NCBI RefSeq assembly: GCF_034931005.1
Contig: NZ_JAYGIN010000012.1
Coordinates: forward strand, 62,001-126,000
Length of the DNA: 64,000 nt
Reading direction: 5' to 3'
DNA from: Arcicella sp034931005
GTDB taxonomy: Bacteria > Bacteroidota > Bacteroidia > Cytophagales > Spirosomataceae
Within the stretch, counting starts at the first letter, position 1. Each line of letters starts with the position of its first letter. This document shows positions 51,257 to 60,196 of this stretch, piece after piece. The notes below the pieces were generated by a model. It was given only the letters and a program-made list of their open reading frames with translations. It had not been told where the DNA came from and searched no databases. The translations under genes and the position numbers were made by a program.

Positions 51257-52618
51257 TTATTGAAGAATCTCCCCTGCCAGACTCCCAAAATCCAACCCAT
51301 TGAAAGTCCCTGACGACATCATCAGTAAATTCGAGCCACGCCATCGCTGTGATAGAAGGAAAGTTTTCAGCGATTCATTATCCGTGAAAACATGAAGATT
51401 TGGATTGTTGAAATGTACTTTAATGTCTTCGGGCGTGATGGCTGGTAATTTTTTATGTTCTAAGGTTTTTGGACTAAAATACACTACTGGAACATCCGCT
51501 GAATTGAGTTTATTGGCATATTCTCCCAAGAAATCTTTATTCAAACTACTAAAGGTATGCAATTCTAAACAAGCCACTAATTGACGGTTGGGAAACTGGG
51601 CTTTTACTGCTTTGGTCGTTGCTTCAACCTTAGAAGGAGCATGAGCAAAGTCTTTGTAAATAACGGTTTCTTCATTTTGACCAACTAATTCCAAGCGTTT
51701 TGCCGCACCTTTAAATGATGGAATGGCTGCATAAAATTCTTCATCTTCAATGCCAATTTGAGAAAGAACAAACTTTGCACCGTTCAAATTTTTGAGATTA
51801 TGTTCTCCAAAAACTTCTATTTCAATTTCTTTTTTATTCGGTAAAATCAAGAATGTTTTACCATCAAGCACTTTGCTTGCGTGAGCCTGATAAGGTAATC
51901 GTTTTATTGCTTCACGTTCTACCGAGCCAATTTTGGCTACTAAAGCATCTGTTTCATCATAAATAAAACTTCCTGCTTTGGGTAATTCATCGGCTAAAAG
52001 TTCAAATTGATGAACGTAATCGTTGAAATCTGGATAGACATTGATATGATCCCAAGCAATGCCTGACATCAACATTACGTGTGGATGATAATGCAAAAAT
52101 TTAGGCTGACGGTCAATTGGCGACGATAAATATTCATCTCCTTCAATCACGATAACGGGTGCATCCGAGAGTTTCGCCATCGTGTCAAAGCCTTCAATTC
52201 TTGCTCCAACCATATAATCAAACTGACGATTATGGAATTTCAGAACGTGTAAAATCATCGAAGTTATGGTTGTTTTCCCATGACTTCCCGCAATGACAAC
52301 TCTTTGTTTATGAAGACTTTGTGAATAAATAAATTCAGGATAAGAATAAATTTTTATGCCTAATTCTTGAGCCTTTGCCAATTCGGGATTGTCCGCACGA
52401 GCGTGCATTCCTAAAATTACACAGCTCAAATCAGCCGTGATTTTTTCGGGAAACCAGCCCATTTCAGCGGGCAATAATCCTTTATCCGCCAATAATGTTC
52501 GTGAAGGTTCATAAATTTCATCATCTGAACCCGTAATGACAAAGCCTCTATTGTGTAAATCAATAGCTAAATTGTGCATGGCAGCACCGCCAATGGCAAT
52601 GAAGTGAATTTTTTGCAT
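51257..52618 (-). CDS. mpl: UDP-N-acetylmuramate-tripeptide ligase (murein recycling)
   Basis: A 453-residue Mur ligase. The nucleotide P-loop GSHGKTTITSM, the N-terminal HFIAIGGAAMHNLAIDL and VIVIEGDEYLSSP are typical of Mpl, which reattaches recycled L-Ala-gamma-D-Glu-mesoDAP to UDP-MurNAc. I placed the start at 52618 (MQKIHFIAIGG). A frame open to 52690 would add 24 residues encoded by a run of 7-nt words (GCGAATA, GCGATAA type) and is not coding. Confidence 0.94.
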   Translation of the reverse strand: MQKIHFIAIGGAAMHNLAIDLHNRGFVITGSDDEIYEPSRTLLADKGLLPAEMGWFPEKITADLSCVILGMHARADNPELAKAQELGIKIYSYPEFIYSQSLHKQRVVIAGSHGKTTITSMILHVLKFHNRQFDYMVGARIEGFDTMAKLSDAPVIVIEGDEYLSSPIDRQPKFLHYHPHVMLMSGIAWDHINVYPDFNDYVHQFELLADELPKAGSFIYDETDALVAKIGSVEREAIKRLPYQAHASKVLDGKTFLILPNKKEIEIEVFGEHNLKNLNGAKFVLSQIGIEDEEFYAAIPSFKGAAKRLELVGQNEETVIYKDFAHAPSKVEATTKAVKAQFPNRQLVACLELHTFSSLNKDFLGEYANKLNSADVPVVYFSPKTLEHKKLPAITPEDIKVHFNNPNLHVFTDNESLKTFLLSQRWRGSNLLMMSSGTFNGLDFGSLAGEILQ

Positions 52619-52627
52619 AAAAAAAAT

Positions 52628-52682
52628 TAGCGAATTTGCGATAAGCGAATAGCGATAAGTAGAGTATAGAATCGCATTCGTC
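52628..52682. repeat. Heptad-word run upstream of mpl
   Basis: Words such as TAGCGAA, TTTGCGA, TAAGCGA repeat at 7 nt, followed by a partial inverted copy (TCGCATTCG). It lies between the mpl start and the divergent arginine decarboxylase gene; the rest of the gap to 52937 has no gene. Confidence 0.75.
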
Positions 52683-52937
52683 AATTGCATTTCACTCTCA
52701 ATAAACTAATTTTACAATCAGAACGTTAAATATAAAATAAATACAATTTATTTACTTGCAAAGGTCATACTTTTATTGCACTTTTGCACGCTTTTTGTGG
52801 GAATACTTGGCAATCGGTTACCAGCAATCGACTGTCTATTTCAGTAACAATTTGTATCACAAAACATTAAAATCCAGTAGCTGAACGCAAAATGCCGTAA
52901 GCTATACTAACAAACAATTTATGCTTTTTAGCTTAGG

Positions 52938-54422
52938 ATGAAGAACTACATTGACCTGATTGACCAAACGATTGAATTCCCAACGTTAGAATTCAATATT
53001 GACCAAGATAATGAACTTTTGTTCAATAATGTACCTTTAATGGACATTATCAAACAGTATGGTACGCCCCTCAAAATAACGTATCTTCCCAAAATTGGTG
53101 AGCATATAGAAAACTCAAAAAGACTTTTCAAGAATGCCATCAAAAAGTACAATTACAAAGGAAATTATACTTATTGTTATTGTACAAAATCATCTCACTT
53201 CAAGTTTATTGTTGAAGAGGTTTTGAGCCACAATGTTCACCTCGAAACATCATCAGCTTTTGATATTTCAATTATTAGAGATTTATATTCAAAAAATAAA
53301 ATTTCTAAGTCAACTTATATTCTTTGCAACGGATATAAATTACCCCTTTATACACAGTATATCAGCGAGTTAATCAACGAAGGCTTTAATTGCGTTCCCA
53401 TTTTAGATAACCTAAAAGAGATTGATTTTTATGATAAATCGGTAACCGCTGAAACGGTAAATTTAGGAATTCGTATTGCAACGGATGAAGAACCAGACTT
53501 TGCTTTTTATACATCACGTCTTGGACTCAGATATTCTGATGTCATGGATTTGTACAAAAACAAAATCCAAAATAGCGAACGTTATAAATTAAAAATGTTA
53601 CATTTCTTTATCAATACAGGCATTAAAGATAGTGCTTATTATTGGTCAGAATTGAGCCGTTTTATTTATAAATATTGCGAAATGAAAAAGGTTTGTCCAG
53701 ACCTTGATTCTATTGATTTAGGTGGTGGATTACCAATTCAAACTTCGCTACAATTCAATTATGATTATCAGTCGATGATTGATGAAATCGTTGAATCTAT
53801 TTCATGGATTTGTAATAAAAATAACGTTCCAGTTCCGAATTTGTTTACAGAATTTGGGTCATATACTGTTGGTGAAAGTGGAGCCGTTTTATATGAAATC
53901 ATCGACCAAAAATTACAAAACGATAAAGAGCTTTGGTACATGATTGACGGTTCTTTTATTACGCAATTACCAGATTCGTGGGGAATGAACCAAAAATACA
54001 TCATGTTGCCTGTCAATAACTGGGGAAGTCCATACCAAAAAGTAAATTTAGGTGGTTTGACTTGCGACTCGATGGATTTCTATAATACCGAAGCACACAG
54101 TTCAGATTTATATTTACCAATTTACGAAGAAGGTCAAGAGCGTCAATTTGTGGGTTTTTTCCATACAGGAGCGTACCAAGAATCTTTGGGTGGCTACGGT
54201 GGAATTCAACACTGTTTGATTCCAGCTCCAAAACACGTAATTGTGGACAGATTGGAAGACGGAACCATCACAACTCGCTTATTTGCCGACGAACAAGGCA
54301 GAGAAGGAATGATGACGATTTTGGGCTACGGCGACAAAGTGCAAGAGCAAGAAGAGAAAATATTAGTAATTAGTCAAGAAGATATGGAGTTGGCTGAGAA
54401 ATTCTCATTGGTCGAACAATAA
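52938..54422 (+). CDS. Arginine decarboxylase, PLP fold III family (putative)
   Basis: A 494-residue pyridoxal-phosphate enzyme of the ornithine/DAP/arginine decarboxylase (alanine racemase-like) fold. PLP lysine region CYCTKSSHFKF, the SIDLGGGLPIQ segment (phosphate-binding glycines), FTEFGSYTVGESGA and GGLTCDSMDFY (substrate cysteine-aspartate) are present. Bacteroidota proteins of this length and sequence are generally annotated as biosynthetic arginine decarboxylases making agmatine for polyamines; ornithine or DAP as substrate is not excluded. Confidence 0.82.
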   Translation: MKNYIDLIDQTIEFPTLEFNIDQDNELLFNNVPLMDIIKQYGTPLKITYLPKIGEHIENSKRLFKNAIKKYNYKGNYTYCYCTKSSHFKFIVEEVLSHNVHLETSSAFDISIIRDLYSKNKISKSTYILCNGYKLPLYTQYISELINEGFNCVPILDNLKEIDFYDKSVTAETVNLGIRIATDEEPDFAFYTSRLGLRYSDVMDLYKNKIQNSERYKLKMLHFFINTGIKDSAYYWSELSRFIYKYCEMKKVCPDLDSIDLGGGLPIQTSLQFNYDYQSMIDEIVESISWICNKNNVPVPNLFTEFGSYTVGESGAVLYEIIDQKLQNDKELWYMIDGSFITQLPDSWGMNQKYIMLPVNNWGSPYQKVNLGGLTCDSMDFYNTEAHSSDLYLPIYEEGQERQFVGFFHTGAYQESLGGYGGIQHCLIPAPKHVIVDRLEDGTITTRLFADEQGREGMMTILGYGDKVQEQEEKILVISQEDMELAEKFSLVEQ

Positions 54423-54501
54423 CAAAGAGAGAAGAAAGTGTATTAGCACTAACCAATTGAAAATTAATTACTTGTAGAACAATAATTAAAAAGGTTTTTC
54501 G

Positions 54502-54509
54502 TAATTTTG
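54502..54509 (+). promoter_or_regulatory. -7 element (TAATTTTG) of the small lipoprotein gene
   Basis: TAATTTTG lies 42 nt before the ATG at 54552; the -33 region has no clear TTTG at the right distance. Confidence 0.4.
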
Positions 54510-54551
54510 TTGTGTAATTAATCCTTACACAACCCATACTAATACTGAATC

Positions 54552-54680
54552 ATGAAAAAATCGACCATCATTTTTGGATTATTAGCAGTGCTTTCATTGG
54601 CATCATGTGCAAGAAAAAACAATTGTCCTGCTTACGGAAGTACAAGCATAGAGAAGCCTGCATATAAAGGTAGAAATTAA
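54552..54680 (+). CDS. Very short lipoprotein (42 residues)
   Basis: A small gene with signal peptide MKKSTIIFGLLAVLSLAS and lipobox LASC (Cys19), leaving a mature part of only 24 residues (ARKNNCPAYGSTS...). It has its own -7 element and is followed by two hairpins, so it is probably real. Tiny lipoproteins of this kind (xxCPAYxxx) recur in Bacteroidota. Function unknown. Confidence 0.7.
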   Translation: MKKSTIIFGLLAVLSLASCARKNNCPAYGSTSIEKPAYKGRN

Positions 54681-54695
54681 GACATTGACTATAAA

Positions 54696-54735
54696 AAAGG
54701 CTTTAAAAATGATTTTATTCATTTTTAAAGCCTTT
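54696..54735 (+). terminator. Hairpin terminator after the short lipoprotein gene
   Basis: 17-bp stem AAAGGCTTTAAAAATGA / TCATTTTTAAAGCCTTT, 6-nt loop, no long T tail. A second perfect 15-bp hairpin (AACTTCCCGAAAGTT / AACTTTCGGGAAGTT, loop TTAG) follows at 54740-54773. Confidence 0.7.
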
Positions 54736-54823
54736 GATTAACTTCCCGAAAGTTTTAGAACTTTCGGGAAGTTTCATAAATTCTCTTAACTAAACAACAT
54801 TGGGTTTAATTCTAACACCTGTA

Positions 54824-55261
54824 TTAATTCGTTTTCAATAATTCAACTTCGAAAATCAAAGTTGCTCCTCCAGGAATATCAGCACCTGCACCACGCTCGC
54901 CATAAGCCAAATGATGAGGAAGATACAATTTATATTTACTACCAGTTGGCATTAATTGCAAACCTTCTGTCCAGCCCGTAATTACTTGATTTAAGCCAAA
55001 ACTTATTGGTTCGTTACGCAAAACACTACTATCAAAAACAACTCCGTCGATAGTCGTTCCGTGATAATGTGTAAGCACTTTTGCTCTTGGCCCACTTGGT
55101 TTTGCCCCCGTTCCTTCTACAATAACTTCATATTGTAAACCGCTTTCAGTTTCGATAACTTCTGGTCTTTTTTTATTTTCTGTCAAAAAAGCTTGTCCTC
55201 TTTCTATTTCAGCCTTCAAAATTTCTCTCATGTGTCCTTGTTGTCTTTCAAAAATATTCAT
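54824..55261 (-). CDS. FKBP-type peptidyl-prolyl isomerase
   Basis: A 145-residue isomerase: an N-terminal helical extension (about 1-35, EILKAEIERGQAFLTENKKR) and an FKBP domain (about 36-145) with GLQYEVIVEGTG, VLTHYHGTTIDGVVFDSS, GLNQVITGWTEGLQLMPTGS and LPHHLAYGERGAG, all standard. It has no signal peptide, so it should work in the cytoplasm. It speeds proline isomerisation during folding. Confidence 0.93.
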   Translation of the reverse strand: MNIFERQQGHMREILKAEIERGQAFLTENKKRPEVIETESGLQYEVIVEGTGAKPSGPRAKVLTHYHGTTIDGVVFDSSVLRNEPISFGLNQVITGWTEGLQLMPTGSKYKLYLPHHLAYGERGAGADIPGGATLIFEVELLKTN

Positions 55262-55438
55262 GGTAATTAATAAAATAATCGTTCATTTCAATCGTCAAAG
55301 ATAAGGATAATTCCTGCTTTACTACATCAAAACTTTATTCTGATGTAGTAAAGCAGAAAACTATTAGGCAAAACCCTTAACTTAGAGTTAGAATCAGAAC
55401 ACAAAAACATTTACTTTAAAACCTTATTAAATCATCTT

Positions 55439-56563
55439 ATGTACGCACTAAAAAATGGAAAAATATTCACTTCAGAAGAGATTATTCACGATAAAATCAT
55501 ATTAATAGAAGGTGATAGAATTAGTAAGTTTATTGAAGAAGAAGACATTGAAGAAATCTATCCAGACTTACAAGTTATTGATTTAAAACACTTTAACATA
55601 GCTCCTTCATTCATAGACATCCAAATTTATGGGGGTGGCGGAAGCTTGTACAACTCAAAAACAAGCGAAGAGACAATTCGGAAAACCTATCTTGAAATTC
55701 GTCGTCAAGGAACTTCTTATTTTCAAATAACTCTTTCTTCAACCCCTTTAGATAAAATATTAGAAGCTATTCAAGTAGCCAAAGATTATCTGAAAAATGG
55801 AGGAAAAGGCTTGATTGGCTTACATCTTGAAGGTCCTTTTTTTAGTTTTCCAAAGCGTGGAGCTCACGTAGCAGAATTTATCCGAAAACCTACCGATGAG
55901 GAGCTAAAAACGATTATTGAAGCCTGTAATGGTTTGCCTACTTATATGACTATCGCTCCCGAAGAATTTACAGATGAGCAATTACAAATGCTTTTGAATA
56001 GTAATATTATTGTAGCGGCGGGTCATAGTTCTGCCACCTATCATCAAGCAATGAGTGCTTTTGGGAAAGGCATCAAACGAGTTACACATTTGTTTAATGC
56101 TATGTCACAATTCCAAAGTCGTGAAGCAGGTTTGGTTGGAGCAACTTACGATTCTGACGTTTGGTCAAGTATTATTCCCGATGGAATTCATGTGGATTTT
56201 AATAGCCTTAGGATTTCAAAAAAAGTAATGGGTAAACGACTATTCATCATCACTGATGCCGTAACCAATGATGTTTCGGGTGATTATAAATTTATTCATG
56301 CAGGAACACATTATACTGATATCAAAGGCGTTCTTTCTGGTTCAGCTTTGAGCATGATGCAGGGTGTTAAAAATTGTGTGGAACAGGTTGGTATTTCCCT
56401 TGAAGAATCTCTACGAATGGCATCTACTTATCCTGCTCAAGTGCTAAAAGCAGACCATTATCTCGGAAAAATAAAACCTGACTATCAAGCAAATATGGTC
56501 ATTTTTGATGATAATTTTGTGGTGAAAGGCATTATTGAACATGGCTGCCTTGAATGGTTTTAA
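55439..56563 (+). CDS. nagA: N-acetylglucosamine-6-phosphate deacetylase
   Basis: A 374-residue amidohydrolase removing the acetyl group from GlcNAc-6-phosphate in amino-sugar and murein recycling. Motifs: FIDIQIYGGGG (in place of HxH, as in other NagA of this phylum), GLHLEGPFF (metal Glu), AAGHSSA, THLFNAMSQ, PDGIHVD and the catalytic Asp in IITDAV. Mpl in the same window belongs to the same recycling logic. It is followed after 16 nt by the aminotransferase gene. Confidence 0.93.
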   Translation: MYALKNGKIFTSEEIIHDKIILIEGDRISKFIEEEDIEEIYPDLQVIDLKHFNIAPSFIDIQIYGGGGSLYNSKTSEETIRKTYLEIRRQGTSYFQITLSSTPLDKILEAIQVAKDYLKNGGKGLIGLHLEGPFFSFPKRGAHVAEFIRKPTDEELKTIIEACNGLPTYMTIAPEEFTDEQLQMLLNSNIIVAAGHSSATYHQAMSAFGKGIKRVTHLFNAMSQFQSREAGLVGATYDSDVWSSIIPDGIHVDFNSLRISKKVMGKRLFIITDAVTNDVSGDYKFIHAGTHYTDIKGVLSGSALSMMQGVKNCVEQVGISLEESLRMASTYPAQVLKADHYLGKIKPDYQANMVIFDDNFVVKGIIEHGCLEWF

Positions 56564-56579
56564 CAGATAAAAATTACGA

Positions 56580-57725
56580 ATGAACATCACCTCAAAACAA
56601 CCCAACACAGGAACCACTATTTTTACCGTCATGTCAAAATTAGCCGCAGATTGCGGTGCATTAAACCTATCTCAGGGTTTTCCTAATTTTGATTGTTCTC
56701 CAAAATTGACCGATTTAGTTACGCATTATCTCAAAAAAGGTATGAATCAATACGCCCCGATGGCGGGTATTCAGCCCTTGCGTGAGGTAATTGCTCAGAA
56801 AATTAGTGATGCTTATCAAGTAAATTATCATCCTGATACGGAAATTACCGTCGTTTCGGGAGCAACGGAAGCTCTTTACGCTGCTATTGTAGCCGTTGTG
56901 CATCAGGGCGATGAAGTTATTCTGCTCGAACCTTGTTACGATTCTTATGCTCCTGCCATTACGCTCAATGGAGGCACACCCGTATATGTGACTCTCACGC
57001 CCGAAAATGGCTATAAAATTGATTGGAACATTGTAAAATCTAAAATTACGGAACGGACAAAACTAATAATTTTAAACACGCCACATAATCCAACGGGAAC
57101 GGTTTTGAACGAAGAAGATTTAACACAATTATCTGATATTGTGAAAGATAGCAACATTTTTTTGATTGGCGATGAGGTTTACGAACACATTATTTTTGAC
57201 GAAAGAGAACATTGGTCTTTGCTTCGAAATCCTATTTTACAGGAACGTAGTTTTATCTGCGGTTCATTCGGAAAAACCTTTCATATAACAGGTTGGAAAA
57301 TCGGGTATTGTCTCGCTCCAAAAGCTCTTACCGAAGAATTTAGGAAAGTCCATCAATGGCTAACATTTAGCACAGTCACGCCTATTCAATACGCTTTGGC
57401 TGATTTTCTGCAAGAACCCGATAATTATTTATCCATTCCAAAGTTCTATCAGGAGAAACGAGATAAGTTTTTAGAATGTATTAAATCTTCACGTTTTACG
57501 TACACGCCCGCACACGGCAGTTTTTTCCAATGTGTTAATTATCAAAATATTACAGATGAAGGTGATTATGATTTAGCCATCAGATTAACCCGTGAAATTG
57601 GTGTAGCAAGTATTCCTGTTTCAGTATTTTATAATCAGAAAAATGACTATAAAATTTTACGGTTCTGCTTTGCCAAAGATGATGAAACCTTAGAACGTGC
57701 AGGCGAACGGTTAAGCAAACTCTAA
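56580..57725 (+). CDS. Methionine aminotransferase-like PLP enzyme (YbdL family)
   Basis: A 381-residue class I/II aminotransferase. Near-N-terminal LNLSQGFPNFD and MNQYAPMAGIQPLREVIA, the VSGATEALYAAI segment, NTPHNPTGTVL, and the PLP-binding lysine in SFGKTFHITGWKIGY are diagnostic. YbdL-like enzymes prefer methionine and other hydrophobic or aromatic amino acids. Co-transcribed with nagA by spacing (16 nt), though no metabolic link is obvious. Confidence 0.9.
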   Translation: MNITSKQPNTGTTIFTVMSKLAADCGALNLSQGFPNFDCSPKLTDLVTHYLKKGMNQYAPMAGIQPLREVIAQKISDAYQVNYHPDTEITVVSGATEALYAAIVAVVHQGDEVILLEPCYDSYAPAITLNGGTPVYVTLTPENGYKIDWNIVKSKITERTKLIILNTPHNPTGTVLNEEDLTQLSDIVKDSNIFLIGDEVYEHIIFDEREHWSLLRNPILQERSFICGSFGKTFHITGWKIGYCLAPKALTEEFRKVHQWLTFSTVTPIQYALADFLQEPDNYLSIPKFYQEKRDKFLECIKSSRFTYTPAHGSFFQCVNYQNITDEGDYDLAIRLTREIGVASIPVSVFYNQKNDYKILRFCFAKDDETLERAGERLSKL

Positions 57726-57809
57726 AAAGATTGTAAAATTTGGATTAAAATATATAAAAAATCTTATCTTTACTTATATTATTTTTATACAATTTAACCA
57801 AATAGCATC

Positions 57810-58274
57810 ATGAAACTCTTATATAAAAACGGTATCTTTTTATCAATACTACTATTAACGTTGAGTTGTAGCAAACAAAACGTTACTTCAAGCTCTAATA
57901 CAAATAATAGTACAGCAATGTATGGGGAAGGTCAAAACTCCAGAAACAATACAGGTTCTACCGTAGTTATAGAAGAAAATAATACGATGCAAAATGCCAC
58001 AATGGACTACTATCTTCAACAAGTTGCTGGTGTAAATATTACAGGAACTGGAGCAAGTGCAAGCGTTACAATTAGAGGCGTTAATTCGTTTGTATCAAAT
58101 ATAGAACCATTATTTTTAGTCAACGGTCAAGCAATGAGTAACTTTTCTACTGTTTACTATTTATGCAATGCAAATAACATCAAGTCGGTAGCAGTCATGA
58201 AAGATGCAGCAAGTTGTAGTTTATATGGAGCTCGTGGTGCCAACGGTGTTATTGCCATTACACTAAAAAAATAA
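57810..58274 (+). CDS. Stand-alone TonB-receptor plug-domain lipoprotein
   Basis: A 154-residue lipoprotein (signal peptide with LTLSC, Cys20). After an Asn/Ser-rich linker comes a plug domain only: DYYLQQVAGVNITGTGASAS, VTIRGVNSF, PLFLVNGQ, VAVMKDAASCSLYGARGANG. This is the SusC-type plug motif (RG..S, YG.RGANGVI), but no beta barrel follows. It could bind a partner receptor or SusD-like component at the outer membrane; that is inference. A promoter TTTG-N22-TATCTTTA lies upstream (about 57739-57772). Confidence 0.8.
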   Translation: MKLLYKNGIFLSILLLTLSCSKQNVTSSSNTNNSTAMYGEGQNSRNNTGSTVVIEENNTMQNATMDYYLQQVAGVNITGTGASASVTIRGVNSFVSNIEPLFLVNGQAMSNFSTVYYLCNANNIKSVAVMKDAASCSLYGARGANGVIAITLKK

Positions 58275-58375
58275 TCCATCTCACAACGAATTCTACTTAT
58301 AAATAGATGGTCAAACAATAAAGCTTACTTTGCTTTACTTACCTTTGCGAATGTTAAAAAAGCAAAATTAAGCTA

Positions 58376-58756
58376 ATGAAAATAAAATACATATTACCAA
58401 TAATATGCTTGGCAACTGCCTGTACCAAACAACCTAAATTAGAGGGATTAGACCTTGAAAAATGGAAAGCCGACAAAGGTGGTTGTTTGGGAGAACGCAC
58501 CCAAAATATCGACAAATTAAAGTCTTTAAAAGAAGAAATTAAAGGCGTTAGTTCCAACGATATTGACGACTATTTGGGCAGACCAGATGTACAACAATTA
58601 GCTGACCGAAATCAAGAATATTATGTTTATTTTTTGGAAAAAGGAAAGCATTGTGAAACATTACAAGAAAAATCAGATGCCCAATCTATGGTTTTGCGTT
58701 TCTCTGCGATGGGCATGGCTACCGAAGTGACCTTTCAAAGAGGCGTGCCAAAATAA
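58376..58756 (+). CDS. Small lipoprotein, possible SmpA/BamE-like fold
   Basis: A 126-residue lipoprotein: signal peptide with lipobox LATAC (Cys16). The middle (about 58-80) reads GVSSNDIDDYLGRPD, resembling the 'G.s...v...lG.Pd' motif of SmpA/OmlA (BamE) domains, followed by YYVYFLEKGKHC. A -7 element TACCTTTG lies at 58340-58347. A palindromic hairpin (AGTCCTCA..TGAGGACT) follows at 58776-58804. Role unknown beyond envelope location. Confidence 0.72.
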   Translation: MKIKYILPIICLATACTKQPKLEGLDLEKWKADKGGCLGERTQNIDKLKSLKEEIKGVSSNDIDDYLGRPDVQQLADRNQEYYVYFLEKGKHCETLQEKSDAQSMVLRFSAMGMATEVTFQRGVPK

Positions 58757-58839
58757 AAGGCATCAATAAGCAAAAAGTCCTCACGTACAATGTACATGAG
58801 GACTACTGATATTTATTTAAAGTAAGGATTTTCGACTAC

Positions 58840-59340
58840 TTAGAATTTGATTGGCAACACATAATACGATGCTACCTCAATTCCTTGAATTTTTGCAGGA
58901 TTCCAAGAACCCATTTTTTTCACCACTTTGATGGCTTCGGCACTTAATTGTGGGTCAGAGCTACTGGCTAAAACATGAACTTTACTGATTTCTCCGTAAC
59001 GTTCAACCATAAATCTAACTAAAACAGTTTCTCCTTTTGAGCCTTTCGGACGTACAATATTTTGGCTAATGAATTTTTTCAATCCATCTTGTCCATCAGG
59101 AAAAGACGCTGGCAATTCTACATCATAATACGTTGAATCTCTATCAACAGTCATATTTTTAAAACGACTTGCTCTGGCTTTATCTTTATCTACCAGAAGA
59201 CTCAATTCACTATCCCCATCTAATACACTTGCAATTAATGCTTTATCTTTATCAGAAAAAGTGGTTGGCACCAATACACTCTTTTGTGATTTGCCAGAGA
59301 ATACTACAAAAAGTAGCATCATTAAGGTAAAGTTTTTCAT
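58840..59340 (-). CDS. TonB-C-domain periplasmic protein
   Basis: A 166-residue protein with a signal peptide and a TonB C-terminal-like domain (about 75-166): LKKFISQNIVRPKGSKGETV, VRFMVERYGEISKVHVLASS, AIKVVKKMGSWNPAKIQGIE. It has no proline-rich linker or membrane anchor like true TonB. I set the start at 59340 (MKNFTLMMLLF). The frame continues upstream to 59469, but the added residues precede an obvious signal peptide. Function in energy transduction is unlikely; such proteins often act in the envelope. Confidence 0.85.
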   Translation of the reverse strand: MKNFTLMMLLFVVFSGKSQKSVLVPTTFSDKDKALIASVLDGDSELSLLVDKDKARASRFKNMTVDRDSTYYDVELPASFPDGQDGLKKFISQNIVRPKGSKGETVLVRFMVERYGEISKVHVLASSSDPQLSAEAIKVVKKMGSWNPAKIQGIEVASYYVLPIKF

Positions 59341-59836
59341 GACTCTTATAAGTTTAAAAATTTCCACAATTAAGCATTGAGAAACGTAACTACTTGGAAC
59401 GAAAACAAGATTGAATATTATAACTTTAAACAAACTTGGATTCTCGACTTTCATGGCGGTTACGGTCAAGCAATCTTAACGTGAAAATTTTTCTTATACC
59501 AAATCATGGCTTAATAGGAATAACTTCACAAAGTAAGGATTTTCAAAAAGTATGCCAACTTTTTGTTTGGTGTACAAAGATATAAAATTTGAAATCATAT
59601 ATGCAAACATTTATCGAAAAATATTTTTTATCTATATTATTGAAAAACAATGAGTTAAGCCATTTCATCTAAATTTATTATTTAATTCAAAACAGGAGAA
59701 AGGGCTTTATTGAAAATAAAAAATAGAAATATTCCGTGTTCGTGTAAATAAAAAGCGTGTTTAAAATAGGTTTATACCGTTTTAAACACGCTTTTTATTG
59801 AGAATTTAAAGTTTTTACTTGAACTTTTTCAAGAAA
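59341..59836. other. 496-bp gap with terminator
   Basis: AT-rich, no gene. A strong hairpin lies at 59750-59796, listed separately. I see no other structure. Confidence 0.5.
59750..59796 (-). terminator. Terminator of the his operon
   Basis: A 17-bp perfect inverted repeat (AAAAAGCGTGTTTAAAA and its complement) with a 13-nt loop lies just beyond the last minus-strand gene of the his cluster. Confidence 0.85.
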
Positions 59837-60181
59837 TCAATCTTTATCTAAAAACCATCCTAATACAGTTGAAAGAAAAGATAGTCCAAAACTAAAGATT
59901 AATGGAGGGATAAAGCCCTGAACAGTAAAGCCTTGAACAAAATGAGCAACCACATACACGACAATTACGTTAATTACCAGCAAAAAAAGTCCAAGCGTAA
60001 GAATAGTAATAGGGAAACTGATAAATTTTAAAATTGGCTTGACAAATGTATTAGCGAAACCCATGGCTAAAGCCACCAAAATTGAAGTTTGGAAGCTATC
60101 AATTTTAATGCCAACAATGTATTTCGTACCAAACATTATTACTGCGGCAATAATTAAATACTTGATAATAAAATTTACCAT
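59837..60181 (-). CDS. Phage-holin-4-like (superfamily IV) membrane protein
   Basis: A 114-residue protein with four hydrophobic helices (about 5-22, 28-47, 55-80, 90-108). The 'mycobacterial 4-TMS holin' family signature is visible in MGFANTFVKPILKFISFPITILTLGLF. Such proteins are ordinary chromosomal membrane proteins of unknown role. It follows hisIE by 15 nt and ends the operon. Confidence 0.85.
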   Translation of the reverse strand: MVNFIIKYLIIAAVIMFGTKYIVGIKIDSFQTSILVALAMGFANTFVKPILKFISFPITILTLGLFLLVINVIVVYVVAHFVQGFTVQGFIPPLIFSFGLSFLSTVLGWFLDKD

Positions 60182-60196
60182 AACTATTTGAAGGTT

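Noticed and set aside
59341..59469. 43-residue N-terminal extension of the TonB-C-domain protein
   Set aside because: It would bury a clear signal peptide (MKNFTLMMLLF) inside the chain.
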